Positions 1-7,967 of a stretch of DNA of 34,387 nucleotides are shown here, one piece after another. A model generated the notes under the pieces. That model made no database searches. It was not told the origin of the DNA and saw nothing but the letters and a program-made list of their open reading frames with translations. The stretch comes from Planctomycetota bacterium (GTDB lineage Bacteria; Planctomycetota; Planctomycetia; Planctomycetales; Planctomycetaceae): assembly GCA_016872645.1 (NCBI GenBank), contig VGZH01000060.1:1-34387 (forward strand), written 5' to 3'. A program made the translations under genes and the position numbers. The stretch's first letter is position 1. Every line of letters starts with the position of its first letter.

Positions 1-126
1 GGAGGTGCTGGCGTGCCCGGAGGTGCTGGCGTGCCCGGAGGTGCTGGCGTGCCCGGAGGTGCTGGCGTGCCCGGAGGTGCTGGCATACCCGGAGGTGCTG
101 GCATACCCGGAGGTGCTGGCGGCGGT
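1..126 (+). repeat. 18-bp tandem repeat inside the coding region
   Basis: The unit GGAGGTGCTGGCGTGCCC occurs four times without a mismatch (1-72). Two further copies carry the same two-base change, with CATACCC in place of CGTGCCC (73-108), and a partial copy follows. Each unit encodes GGAGVP or GGAGIP. The array continues to the left edge, so its full copy number is unknown. Confidence 0.95.
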
Positions 127-510
127 ATTGGGGGTGGAGCGACGGGTTTTGGCGGCGTTCCACAAAGTCCGCAGTCTCAGGCAGGTACAGCCGAATTCTC
201 TGCTGAGTCTATTGTGATTCAAATTCTTAAGGGGGAGGCCAGCGGCTTGGCGGATTTCATCAGCCCAAAATGCAAGGGAGTGCTAGCAGATATTCGTGAC
301 GGCAAAGCAACTGAGAAACAGATCGACGATCTCAGGAAACAGTTTACTGGCGTTAAAGGAGTCGGCGCGAAAACCGAAAACGGTGTGAGAGTGCTAACGT
401 TGCGCAATGCCGAAAATTTGACGATCACCTTCCGTGTGAAAAAGGAAGGCGAAGACTTCAAGGTCATTGAAATGACCGTCAAGGCTGGCGCCGCCAAGAA
501 GGGGCGCTGA
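1..510 (+). CDS. Gly-rich repeat protein, 3' part (5' end outside window)
   Basis: The reading frame is open from the first base, so the start lies upstream of the window. Six and a half copies of the hexapeptide GGAGVP/GGAGIP are followed by a Gly-rich linker and a compact domain of about 110 residues (from about residue 55 of the visible part). That domain has alternating helix and strand character, contains ISPKCKGVL and a strand-like LTITFRVKKEG, and ends in a basic KKGR tail. I do not recognise the domain. The layout, a flexible Gly/Pro repeat leading into a globular C-terminal domain, suggests a secreted or surface protein with a spacer, but no signal peptide is visible because the N-terminus is missing. 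In-frame GTG codons inside the repeats are not credible starts. A DUF1501 gene follows 35 bases downstream on the same strand. Confidence 0.8.
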   Translation, partial: GGAGVPGGAGVPGGAGVPGGAGVPGGAGIPGGAGIPGGAGGGIGGGATGFGGVPQSPQSQAGTAEFSAESIVIQILKGEASGLADFISPKCKGVLADIRDGKATEKQIDDLRKQFTGVKGVGAKTENGVRVLTLRNAENLTITFRVKKEGEDFKVIEMTVKAGAAKKGR

Positions 511-545
511 CCCGCGAAGTCGAAAATGGAATTCGGAAGTTGGAC

Positions 546-1991
546 ATGCGCGGTCCGTGCTCTTCACGACGGCATTTTCTCGCGGCTCAGTCGTTGGGTC
601 TCGGTTCGGTTGCGCTGACGTGGCTCTTGCGGCAACGGGGTTTGTTCGCCGAAACGGTGCGGCCGGAACTCGAGAAGAAGACTTACGACCTCTTGCCGAA
701 GCCGTCCCCGAGTGAACCCAAAGCACGAGCGATGATCTCGCTCTTCATGCAGGGTGGCCCGAGCCACATTGACCTGTGCGATCCGAAACCCGTGCTCAAT
801 CAGCTCGACGGCCAGAAGTTTCCCGGCGACATCAAATACGACAACGCGGCCGAGGCGAGTTCGCGAGTGCTTGGCTGTCCATGGCGATTTCGCAAGCACG
901 GTGACTGCGGCATGGACTTTTCGGAGCTGCTGCCGCACTTCGGCGAGATCGCCGACGACATCACGCTGATCCGCTCGATGACCACTGGTGTGAACAATCA
1001 CGGCGAGTCGTTGTACGCACTCAGTACCGGCCGCACGCAAGCGGGCCGGCCTTCACTGGGAAGCTGGTTGACCTACGGACTCGGCACTGAAAGCCAAGAT
1101 TTGCCGGCGTATGTCGTGCTGACCGACCCGGGCGGCTTGCCGGTGCTGGGAACTCACAACTGGTCGAACGGTTGGCTGCCGGCGCTGCACCAAGGGACCG
1201 TCGTTCGCTCTCGCGAGCCGCGAATTCTCAATCTCGATCCGCCACCGCAGTTCAAGGGGCTGCCGCAAGAACGCTACCTCGAATTCGTGTCGAAGCTGAA
1301 TCGCGAGCACCTCGCACGACATCCGGGGGAGACCGACCTCGAAGCTCGCATCGCATCGTACGAGCTGGCCGCGCGAATGCAGACGTCGGCGAAAGAGGCG
1401 CTCGACCTGTCGCAGGAAACCGAGGCGACTCAAAAGCTGTACGGTCTCGACAACGAGAAGACACGCGACTTCGGTACCCGTTGCCTGCTCGCGAGGCGGT
1501 TGATCGAACGCGGTGTGCGATTCGTCTCGGTCTACTCGTATGCGCAAATGTGGGATCATCACGGAGCCTTACGCAGTGCATTGCCTCAAGCCTGTCTGCG
1601 CATCGATCAGCCGTGCGCCGCGCTGGTCAAAGACCTTAAGCAGCGCGGACTACTCGACTCGACCGTCGTACATTGGGGAGGCGAAATGGGGCGGTTGCCG
1701 GTCATCCAAAATGACACTGGTCCGGATCGCGTCGGCCGAGATCACAACACCTTCGGCTTCTCCTCCTGGTTCGCCGGTGGCGGTTTCAAAGCCGGTCACA
1801 CTCATGGAGCGACCGACGAGTTCGGTCATCGCGCCGTCGAGGGGACGGTCACGCATCACGACTACCATGCGACGTTGCTGCATTTGTTCGGACTCGATCC
1901 GAAGAAGTTGACGTTCATTCGCAACGCCGCGCCGCAATCGCTGATCGATGCCAATGCCACGGCGCGAGTCGTCAACGAAGTGCTGGCGTGA
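546..1991 (+). CDS. DUF1501 domain protein with Tat-type leader
   Basis: A 481-residue protein of the DUF1501 family, a sulfatase/alkaline-phosphatase-fold group greatly expanded in planctomycetes. Its enzymatic activity is not established. Residues 8-9 are Arg-Arg in SSRRHFLAAQSLGLGSVAL, a twin-arginine export signal with a hydrophobic stretch. Family hallmarks are FMQGGPSHIDLCDPKP near residue 65, MTTGVNNHGESLYALSTG near 145, an internal WDHHG, GGEMGRLP, RDHNTFGFSSWFAGGG and a C-terminal HLFGLD. ATG at 546 is preferred over the in-frame TTG at 540, with CGGAAG upstream. Such genes usually sit beside a DUF1549/DUF1553 cytochrome-like partner. None is visible here, although a partner could lie left of the window. 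The call is firm; the function is not. Confidence 0.93.
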   Translation: MRGPCSSRRHFLAAQSLGLGSVALTWLLRQRGLFAETVRPELEKKTYDLLPKPSPSEPKARAMISLFMQGGPSHIDLCDPKPVLNQLDGQKFPGDIKYDNAAEASSRVLGCPWRFRKHGDCGMDFSELLPHFGEIADDITLIRSMTTGVNNHGESLYALSTGRTQAGRPSLGSWLTYGLGTESQDLPAYVVLTDPGGLPVLGTHNWSNGWLPALHQGTVVRSREPRILNLDPPPQFKGLPQERYLEFVSKLNREHLARHPGETDLEARIASYELAARMQTSAKEALDLSQETEATQKLYGLDNEKTRDFGTRCLLARRLIERGVRFVSVYSYAQMWDHHGALRSALPQACLRIDQPCAALVKDLKQRGLLDSTVVHWGGEMGRLPVIQNDTGPDRVGRDHNTFGFSSWFAGGGFKAGHTHGATDEFGHRAVEGTVTHHDYHATLLHLFGLDPKKLTFIRNAAPQSLIDANATARVVNEVLA

Positions 1992-2002
1992 GGTCTCGGT
2001 CC

Positions 2003-2377
2003 ATGTCCAGCAAGACATTCAGAACGGATCGTCGCTTGTTGGGAACGTGGCGTTCGGATCGTCGCAAAACAATGGCCGAGTGGGTGTGGCCACGGACCAT
2101 GAAGCTCGACCGACGCAAATGGTTCGCCGGCCTGTTTGGACATTTGCGAGTGACGTACACGCCGCGACTGTGTGCCTGGACTCTGAAGGAATACAAGGAG
2201 CGAGGCCGTTACGAAGTGCTGGGAAGCGACGTGGATTCCGTGGCGATCGTCTTTGCCGGTCAAATTCGACAGATTCACTTCGAAGGGGACCACTACTGGA
2301 TTTCGCTGGGTCGTAATCGTGAGTGGTTCAAGCGAGTCAAGACGCCAGAACGTCAGGCCGCAGCGCGGCGCTCTTGA
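2003..2377 (+). CDS. small basic conserved hypothetical protein
   Basis: A 124-residue protein, strongly basic and aromatic in its first half (repeated RRLLGTWRSDRR-type segments, then WVWP, KLDRRKW) and ending in a beta-rich part (YEVLGSDVDSVAIVFAGQI, IHFEGDHYWISLGR). I do not recognise a named domain. ATG at 2003 is chosen because GTGAGG, which overlaps the stop of the DUF1501 gene, sits about 9 bases upstream as a ribosome binding site. An alternative GTG at 1988 overlaps that stop codon (GTGA). Either way translation is probably coupled to the upstream gene. The last 25 bases overlap the 3' end of the convergent P450 gene. Confidence 0.7.
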   Translation: MSSKTFRTDRRLLGTWRSDRRKTMAEWVWPRTMKLDRRKWFAGLFGHLRVTYTPRLCAWTLKEYKERGRYEVLGSDVDSVAIVFAGQIRQIHFEGDHYWISLGRNREWFKRVKTPERQAAARRS

Positions 2378-3786
2378 GCGGCCTCCGGCAGATCCACCAG
2401 CGAGTGAATGTTGCCGCTCACCGGCGATGCCGCGAATCGACCATCTTGCTTGCAGATCTCGACGGGCAATCCGCCGATCGGGTTGAGCATCGTCGAGACA
2501 ACTCGACCGGTGATCTCGGCGCCGTCAGTGACGCTCAACCGATACCGCCGCAGAATGCGCGGCAGGATGGTCTTCATGGTCATCAGAGCCAAAGGCGCGC
2601 CGAGGCACAGTCGCGGGCCGGCTCCAAACGGCAAGTACTCGTAGGGAGACGGGGCAATCGTCAGCCAGCGATCCGGATCGAACGTCTCCGGATTTGGAAA
2701 CAGGTCCGGTCGATGTTGTGTCATGAATTGGCTGAAGATGATCACCGTGTTTCGCGGCAATGACAGCGGCCCCAGTTCCATCGGGACGGCATTGCTGCGC
2801 TGCGAGTAACTCGAAGCTGGCAGCACACGCATGCTTTCGCGAAGCACTCGGTCCAGCAGCAAACCCTTGCCGCCATCGAATGCCGCCAGCGGTTCGTCGT
2901 ATACGCCGGCGAGCAGTTCGCGAAAGAGTGAACTCATCACCTCGGGATGCTGAGCCAACAAGAACAGAGTCCAACCCAGCGTCAGCGCCGAAGTCATGTG
3001 GGCCGCTCCAAACAGCACCGCGACGTGCCCGACGAGTTGTTCGTTCGAGACTCCGCCGGTTTGATCGTGACCTCGGATGAGTTGCGACAACAAGTCTGAG
3101 CCAAGTCTGCCCGCCTCGCGCCGGAAGCGAATCAGATCGAGAATCCGTGACTCCAACCGTTCTGCCAGAGCCAGCAATTCCTCGTAGCGCGGCATGAAAT
3201 CTTCCGTCGGTAGAAATGCGCCGAGACTGAGGTGATGGTTTACCTCGACCCACGGGTCGAGCATTTCGCCAATCTCCAACGCGATCTCCATTTGATCCGC
3301 ACCGAATAAGATTGAGCTGGTGATCCTCCGCATGAGTACAGTCATCTCTTGGGACAGATCCAGCGTTGCGCCGGGCTGCCAAGCATCAAGCATTTCGTCC
3401 GTCATCGAGGAAATCGTGTCGTGGTAAACACCGATCGTCCGCTTCTCGAACGGAGCGGCGACCATTCGCCGTTGTTGCTTGTGTTCGTCGCCGTTCATCG
3501 TCAGCAATCCGCTTGTCAGTCGACGCAGCGCCGACTTTTTCGGACCGCGAAGCGCGAAGAACCGCGAATGGAACAACTTCGAGTCGCTGAGAACTTGATG
3601 GTTCAGCTCTGGGCTGAAGATGAACACAAGCTGTTGCTCGGATTCGCGCAGAGCGGCGAGATCACCGTGTTCTCGATGCAGCTTTCGCATGCACCCAATC
3701 GGGTCGGCGACAAAATCATGCAGCCGTCCGTCCGTAATTGGAGGATTCCCCGTCCAGAGGTTGATGTCGGAAGTCGGTCGATTCAT
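2353..3786 (-). CDS. cytochrome P450
   Basis: A soluble-type P450 of about 477 residues with no membrane anchor. The heme ligand is Cys394 in FGAGPRLCLG, matching the FxxGxxxCxG signature. The K-helix ExxR is E317-x-x-R320 in LRESMR, and the PERF-like region is present as FDPDRW. The I-helix reads LFGAAHMTSA, so the usual A-G-x-D/E-T proton-relay motif is altered (His before Met-Thr). Length and overall pattern are those of bacterial class I or CYP110/CYP120-like enzymes, and the substrate cannot be read from sequence. ATG at 3786 follows GAGAAAG at a usable spacing; in-frame alternatives are ATG 3804 and TTG 3825. No ferredoxin or reductase gene lies in the window, so electron partners must be encoded elsewhere. 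Confidence 0.93.
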   Translation of the reverse strand: MNRPTSDINLWTGNPPITDGRLHDFVADPIGCMRKLHREHGDLAALRESEQQLVFIFSPELNHQVLSDSKLFHSRFFALRGPKKSALRRLTSGLLTMNGDEHKQQRRMVAAPFEKRTIGVYHDTISSMTDEMLDAWQPGATLDLSQEMTVLMRRITSSILFGADQMEIALEIGEMLDPWVEVNHHLSLGAFLPTEDFMPRYEELLALAERLESRILDLIRFRREAGRLGSDLLSQLIRGHDQTGGVSNEQLVGHVAVLFGAAHMTSALTLGWTLFLLAQHPEVMSSLFRELLAGVYDEPLAAFDGGKGLLLDRVLRESMRVLPASSYSQRSNAVPMELGPLSLPRNTVIIFSQFMTQHRPDLFPNPETFDPDRWLTIAPSPYEYLPFGAGPRLCLGAPLALMTMKTILPRILRRYRLSVTDGAEITGRVVSTMLNPIGGLPVEICKQDGRFAASPVSGNIHSLVDLPEAAQERRAAA

Positions 3787-3855
3787 GAGGTCGGTCTTTC
3801 TCATCCCTGAACTACAGAACTGCAATCTGTATCTCGTTATAGGACTTTACCGCTA

Positions 3856-3880
3856 GACGAATTCGGCAGAATTCTTCGTC
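3856..3880. promoter_or_regulatory. imperfect inverted repeat between divergent P450 and lipoprotein genes
   Basis: GACGAATTC (3856-3864) and GAATTC-TT-CGTC (3869-3880) form inverted arms around GGCA, with a two-base bulge on the right arm. It lies in the 200-base divergent spacer and could bind a regulator serving both genes, or be chance. No clear -35/-10 pair was identified. Confidence 0.25.
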
Positions 3881-3988
3881 TTGCCTCGGCAAAACCGATT
3901 GGCCTAAAACCCGCAGCGGCTGGGGGTTCGTTTTTGGAAACTCCATGGCGGATCAATCCTCGAAACTTTTCCACGGATGGACGTTGTC

Positions 3989-5320
3989 ATGATGAAAATC
4001 AGCTGGCGGCTTGGAAGCTGGATGCTGGTGGCCACGATACTTTCGGGGTGTGGAGGCGATTCAGGTTCTAAGCCACACGCCGAAAAAAAACTTGATACGA
4101 CAACTCGTCAGGCATCACCGGCGTTGGCGATGAACGATGACGAGACGCCTGAAACGGGCGGAGTTGTACCCACCTCCGCAATTGGTGAGCCAAGCCAGAA
4201 ATCGGATGTGGACGAAGATGAAACCAGGATCGCCGCGCCGGAAAAAAACTCTCCAGAATGGTTCATCCTGCAAATCACGCGACTCAAGTTGCGGCCGCTT
4301 GGAGATGAAGTCGACGCCTTCTCGCAATCACCTGACAAACAGGCTGAGTTGCGACGTGAACGGAATGAGCAGTTGGTCAACCTCGCCACCGAGGCAATTG
4401 CTCGAACTCACAAAAACAAGACAGAAGCTGGCCAGCGAGTTTTCGACTTGGCAGTCCATCATCTCTTGGAAGCCGAATTGCAGTTGGCTCTCACGGGGGA
4501 CAAAGAACACATCGATGCAATTTACGAACATGCGAGTTCGTTGTACGAACGCGATCCCAAATCGAAAGCCGCCATCGAAGCGGGGCAAGTTCTGATTTCG
4601 TTCGCGCGGTTAAACGCTCAGCGGTTTGGTCAACAAGAACCAAAATGGCTCGAGGAGTACGGCCGGCTGGCGAGACAATTTGCCAAGAGCTTTCCACAAG
4701 AAGAACGGCAGGCAATCCCGATTCTGCTCGCTGCCGGCCAGAGCTGTGAATTCCACGGTCTGACAACGGATGCCATCCAGTCTTATGCGACTATTCAGGA
4801 ACAGTTTCCGGAAAATCCGGCAGTAGATCGTGTCACCGCCATCTTGCGACGACTCAACCTGAAGGGTCGCCCCATCGAGCTCGCCGGTCCCACGCTTGGC
4901 GGCGGCTACGTCAATGCCGCCGAGATGACTGGCAAACCGATGCTAGTTGTGTTCTGGACAACACAAGCTCAGCCATTCGTGAGGCAGTTGCCGCACCTGC
5001 GGGAATTGCTCGGCCAGATTAACTCAGAACGATTGAATGTTGTGAGTGTGAATCTGGATGACGATGACAACGAATCCGCCGTTCAGACCTTTCTGGAAAC
5101 CAATGGCTTGAATTGGCAAACGATCTTTCAAACGGACGCTGAAAAGCGAGGCTGGAATAATCCTGTGGCGACGTACTACGGGATCCAATCAGTGCCGCTG
5201 TTTTGGGTAGTTTCTGCCAAGGGGACCGTTGTCGATGCTTCCAACAACGTCCAACAGATTGAGCCACTACTCCGGAAGCTCATGATTTCCAGGCAGACTC
5301 CCCAGAGCGAGCAGAAGTGA
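3989..5320 (+). CDS. lipoprotein with cysteine-less thioredoxin-like domain
   Basis: A 443-residue protein with a lipoprotein signal ending in the lipobox LSGC (acylated Cys21). A low-complexity linker (about 25-80) is followed by a helical tetratricopeptide-like region (about 90-280) and a C-terminal TlpA/AhpC-like thioredoxin fold (about 290-435). In the fold, the place normally occupied by FWATWCGPC reads FWTTQAQPF (residues 322-330), so both redox cysteines are absent, while the cis-proline region (SVPLFW) is kept. It is therefore probably a binding or structural domain rather than a disulfide oxidoreductase. ATG 3989 is preferred because GGATGG lies 8 bases upstream; ATG 3977 and 3992 are also in frame. 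It diverges from the P450 gene. Confidence 0.85.
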   Translation: MMKISWRLGSWMLVATILSGCGGDSGSKPHAEKKLDTTTRQASPALAMNDDETPETGGVVPTSAIGEPSQKSDVDEDETRIAAPEKNSPEWFILQITRLKLRPLGDEVDAFSQSPDKQAELRRERNEQLVNLATEAIARTHKNKTEAGQRVFDLAVHHLLEAELQLALTGDKEHIDAIYEHASSLYERDPKSKAAIEAGQVLISFARLNAQRFGQQEPKWLEEYGRLARQFAKSFPQEERQAIPILLAAGQSCEFHGLTTDAIQSYATIQEQFPENPAVDRVTAILRRLNLKGRPIELAGPTLGGGYVNAAEMTGKPMLVVFWTTQAQPFVRQLPHLRELLGQINSERLNVVSVNLDDDDNESAVQTFLETNGLNWQTIFQTDAEKRGWNNPVATYYGIQSVPLFWVVSAKGTVVDASNNVQQIEPLLRKLMISRQTPQSEQK

Positions 5321-5424
5321 CCAATCCGGCACAGCACACAACCGCACCAACGGGTCTGTCAGTGTGGGTAATGTTTTATTGTGGATCGAGTTTCGTGCGA
5401 GCGGTTGGCTGGCGTGCATCGAAC

Positions 5425-6039
5425 CTAGATCCTCCGGATCACGCCGATCACCATGCCGAGGATGTTAATGTTGTTTGTGCAGGTGGATTTCTTAGGCGTA
5501 CTGATTGATTCCAATCGAACGCGGTTTCCATCCTGGAAGAATTTTTTGTAGTGCGTTTCCTTGTTGTCGATGACCGCGATCACACGATCGCCATCTCGGT
5601 AGAATTGTTGCATCCGACAGAGCAAAAAGTCGCCCTTGACGATGTGTTCATCGACCATCGAATCATCTGCCGCACGGTAGAGAAAATGGTCACCCGAACC
5701 CAACAAATCCATGAAGTCAATCTGCTCGTTGTCCTTGTTCTCTCTCAGCCGAGTTCCTTGGCCAAACTGGCCTCGGAGATCAACCGCAGTCTTTCGTTGT
5801 GGTTTGTCCGACAACTGGATTGCGCGCGAGAGATTTGGTTCTCGGGTAATCAGCCCTTTTTTTTCAAGTGCCCTCAGATGGCACATCACGCCGTTCGGTG
5901 ATTTGATGCCAAATTCTTCACCGATTTCACGCACCGTCGGACCATAGCCGCGGTTCATGATGTTGTCTTTCACGAACTCGTAGATCTCTCGTTGGCGTGG
6001 AGTGAGATGTGAAGTCTTCACCATCAATACGTTAGCCAT
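5425..6039 (-). CDS. lexA: LexA-type SOS repressor / S24 peptidase
   Basis: A 204-residue protein with the LexA layout. A winged helix-turn-helix begins at LTPRQREIYEFV and continues through GPTVREIGEEFGIKSPNGV. A linker follows, then an S24 peptidase domain with nucleophile Ser127 (DDSMVDEHI) and general base Lys165 (HYKKFF). RecA filament-stimulated self-cleavage is the family mechanism. The cleavage site, normally Ala-Gly, aligns here to Gln94-Gly95 in GQFGQGTRL, which is unusual. ATG 6039 is chosen because AAGGA lies 8 bases upstream; the longer open frame starts with GTG inside a candidate operator and is unlikely. No other SOS gene (recA, imuB, dnaE2) is adjacent. Confidence 0.92.
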   Translation of the reverse strand: MANVLMVKTSHLTPRQREIYEFVKDNIMNRGYGPTVREIGEEFGIKSPNGVMCHLRALEKKGLITREPNLSRAIQLSDKPQRKTAVDLRGQFGQGTRLRENKDNEQIDFMDLLGSGDHFLYRAADDSMVDEHIVKGDFLLCRMQQFYRDGDRVIAVIDNKETHYKKFFQDGNRVRLESISTPKKSTCTNNINILGMVIGVIRRI

Positions 6040-6057
6040 GCACAGCTTCCTTGGTTT

Positions 6058-6113
6058 GTAGTGTTTCACATAATGGTGAAAAACGGTGAGGCACTACTGT
6101 CTTTGAACACTAC
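6058..6113. repeat. 8-bp inverted repeat flanking the lexA operator candidate
   Basis: GTAGTGTT (6058-6065) and its exact complement AACACTAC (6106-6113) face each other across 40 bases. The left copy overlaps the candidate operator. It may be a second operator half or part of a stem in the lexA leader. Confidence 0.35.
6061..6084. promoter_or_regulatory. candidate LexA operator upstream of lexA
   Basis: A near-palindrome with arms TTTCAC (6064-6069) and GTGAAA (6076-6081), extended by outer matches GT/AC with one mismatch in each arm. It lies 22 bases upstream of the chosen lexA ATG, where an autoregulatory SOS box is expected. The spacing and arms differ from the classical E. coli CTGT-N8-ACAG and Gram-positive boxes. 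The assignment is inferred from position and symmetry only. Confidence 0.45.
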
Positions 6114-6399
6114 GCACAGACCGGTAGAAAAATACCTGGACAGAACGATTGATATACGGCTATTACCATCCTGACTCTTCGTTACGAAGTTTTCCAGCCT
6201 CTCCCAAATACGGTTTACCGTGGGTGGTCCGCGTGAGGTGGAGTTCGTCAGCCCGCTCGGCGAGTCGCGTAAGTCCCAGTGGGGCGGCTTCACCGGCGAA
6301 TGAACCGGCAATTGTCGTTGTGCGGAAGCTCATGCGGTCGATCGCTCATTCCAATTGAATTTGGAGGAGCGAGGCGGGGTCAAACATTTCGATGGAGTA
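6114..6399. other. non-coding stretch between lexA and the NtrC-type gene
   Basis: About 290 bases with no convincing gene. Short open frames exist on both strands but have no domain, no good start signal and low-complexity Ser/Arg composition. It should hold the lexA promoter and the end of the regulator transcript. I did not find a clear stem followed by a T run. Confidence 0.5.
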
Positions 6400-7896
6400 C
6401 TATCCCGCGCGTGCAGCAGCGTCTGCCTGATATTGATTCAGCTTGTTGTACAGCGTCTTAAGCGCGATCCCCAGCTCGGAGGCGGCCTTTGGTTTGTCTC
6501 CGTTGTGTCGCGCGAGCGCGGAGAAAATCAATTCCTTTTCCATGGCCTGGATCGTTGTGGGCTTCGCTGTGGCAAGCGTTGTTCCGAAGCCCATTTCGAG
6601 TTCGTCACGTTGGAATTCCAGTGGACGTCGTCGATTGAGGCTTCCGGGAAGATCATCAGGAGAGAGAACGCTGCCGTTGGACAGGATGACGGCATGCTCC
6701 AGAGAATTGGCCAATTCGCGGATGTTGCCTGGCCATTCGTGCCTCGACAAGACCTCCAAAACTTCGTGCGACAGAAAGCCCTCTGGAACTCGGCGTCCCT
6801 TGAGATGCCGAACCAAAAGTGCATGAGCGAGTGCAGGGAGATCTTCCTTTCGATCACGCAATGCCGGCAGAGAAACCTCAAAAGTGTTGATGCGAAAGTA
6901 GAGGTCTTCACGGAATGTCCCTGCAGCGATCATGTCCGTGAGTGGTCGATTTGTTGCGCAGACGATGCGCACATCGACATGAAACGCCTCGTTCTCGCCC
7001 ACTCGGCGGACTTCGCCGGACTCCAGAAACCGCAGCAGCTTGACCTGCATCGCCTTGTCCAGTTCGCCAAGTTCGTCGAGAAACAATGTACCGCCATCGG
7101 CGACTTCGAGCAGTCCTTTGCGGGCGGTGTCGGCCCCGGTGAACGCTCCTTTGCGATGTCCGAAGAACTCACTTTCGACAAGTTGTTCTGATAATGCTCC
7201 GCAGTTGACCGCAACGAACGGCATTGAGGATCTTGGACTGAGATCGTGAATGCGCCGAGCAACCAATTCCTTGCCGGTTCCGGTTTCTCCCAGAATTAGC
7301 ACGCTGGAGTCGGTCGGAGCGATCTTGTCGGTGAGCCGTTTGACGCGTTGCATTGCGAGGGAATCGCCGACCAATTCCGAACCGCCTTGCACGGCTCGAA
7401 GCGTCTTTTCCAAGGCGATGGTCTTGTTCATCAAATTGCGGTGGTCGGCAACGCGCAGCAACAAGCCGTCGAGGTCGAACAGGCTGCAAGGCTTGGGGAG
7501 GAAATCAAAGACCCGCATTCGCAGACCCTGGATCGCGGCGTCCATGCTGCCGTGAGCGGTATGGATGATCGCTAGCGTGTCTGGCGCGAGTTCTTGCATC
7601 CGAGCCACCACGTCCCAACCGGTCAGTCCAGGCATTTGCAGATCGATGATCGCACAATCGAACGACTTCTCGGACAATGTTTTCAGTGCCGAGGCTCCAT
7701 CCTCGCAAACAATGACATCGTGTCCGCGAGCCGGCAGTTCGACCGCCATGATTTGGCGGATGAGCGGTTCGTCGTCCACGAACAACACACGCAATTTGCA
7801 GCACGAGGCAGCGCTCAAGGCTCGACTCCCGACTCCATTCGGTGAGGCTTCCCGCAAAGTGCTGCGGGACAGCGTGGTTTCAGTCCGTTTCGACAT
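6400..7896 (-). CDS. NtrC-family sigma-54-dependent response regulator
   Basis: A 498-residue three-domain activator. The receiver domain spans about 35-150, with acidic pair Asp41-Asp42, phospho-acceptor Asp85 (IIDLQMPG) and Lys135 (FLPKP). The AAA+ domain spans about 175-400, with Walker A GETGTGKE (203-210), the sigma-54 contact loop GAFTGA (250-255), Walker B TLFLDE (270-275) and the arginine-containing region FREDLYFRIN. A Fis-type helix-turn-helix (AASELGIALKTLYNKL) closes the protein. Phosphorylated, it should hexamerise and drive open-complex formation by RNA polymerase-sigma54. The kinase gene ends 71 bases upstream on the same strand, so the two form an operon. About 30 extra residues precede the receiver. 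Target genes are not evident in the window. Confidence 0.95.
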   Translation of the reverse strand: MSKRTETTLSRSTLREASPNGVGSRALSAASCCKLRVLFVDDEPLIRQIMAVELPARGHDVIVCEDGASALKTLSEKSFDCAIIDLQMPGLTGWDVVARMQELAPDTLAIIHTAHGSMDAAIQGLRMRVFDFLPKPCSLFDLDGLLLRVADHRNLMNKTIALEKTLRAVQGGSELVGDSLAMQRVKRLTDKIAPTDSSVLILGETGTGKELVARRIHDLSPRSSMPFVAVNCGALSEQLVESEFFGHRKGAFTGADTARKGLLEVADGGTLFLDELGELDKAMQVKLLRFLESGEVRRVGENEAFHVDVRIVCATNRPLTDMIAAGTFREDLYFRINTFEVSLPALRDRKEDLPALAHALLVRHLKGRRVPEGFLSHEVLEVLSRHEWPGNIRELANSLEHAVILSNGSVLSPDDLPGSLNRRRPLEFQRDELEMGFGTTLATAKPTTIQAMEKELIFSALARHNGDKPKAASELGIALKTLYNKLNQYQADAAARAG

Positions 7897-7910
7897 TCCG
7901 TGTCACGGAA
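7896..7910. promoter_or_regulatory. perfect 15-bp palindrome at the start of the NtrC-type gene
   Basis: TTCCGTG-T-CACGGAA is a perfect palindrome around one central base. In the transcript it can fold as a 6-bp stem with a 3-base loop that includes the ACGGA ribosome-binding region and the A of the start codon. It may be a translational hairpin limiting regulator synthesis relative to the kinase, or a DNA operator. Confidence 0.4.
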
Positions 7911-7967
7911 GGTGGGGGTTGATAGCAGATTCACACAAGGCAGGCAACGGGGGTTGACGAGGTGAAC

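Noticed and set aside
1-126. Possible CRISPR array
   Set aside because: Units are contiguous 18-base tandem repeats without spacers and in frame with a protein.
6066-6311. 81-codon frame between lexA and the NtrC-type gene
   Set aside because: No start signal or domain, and it runs through the lexA operator candidate.
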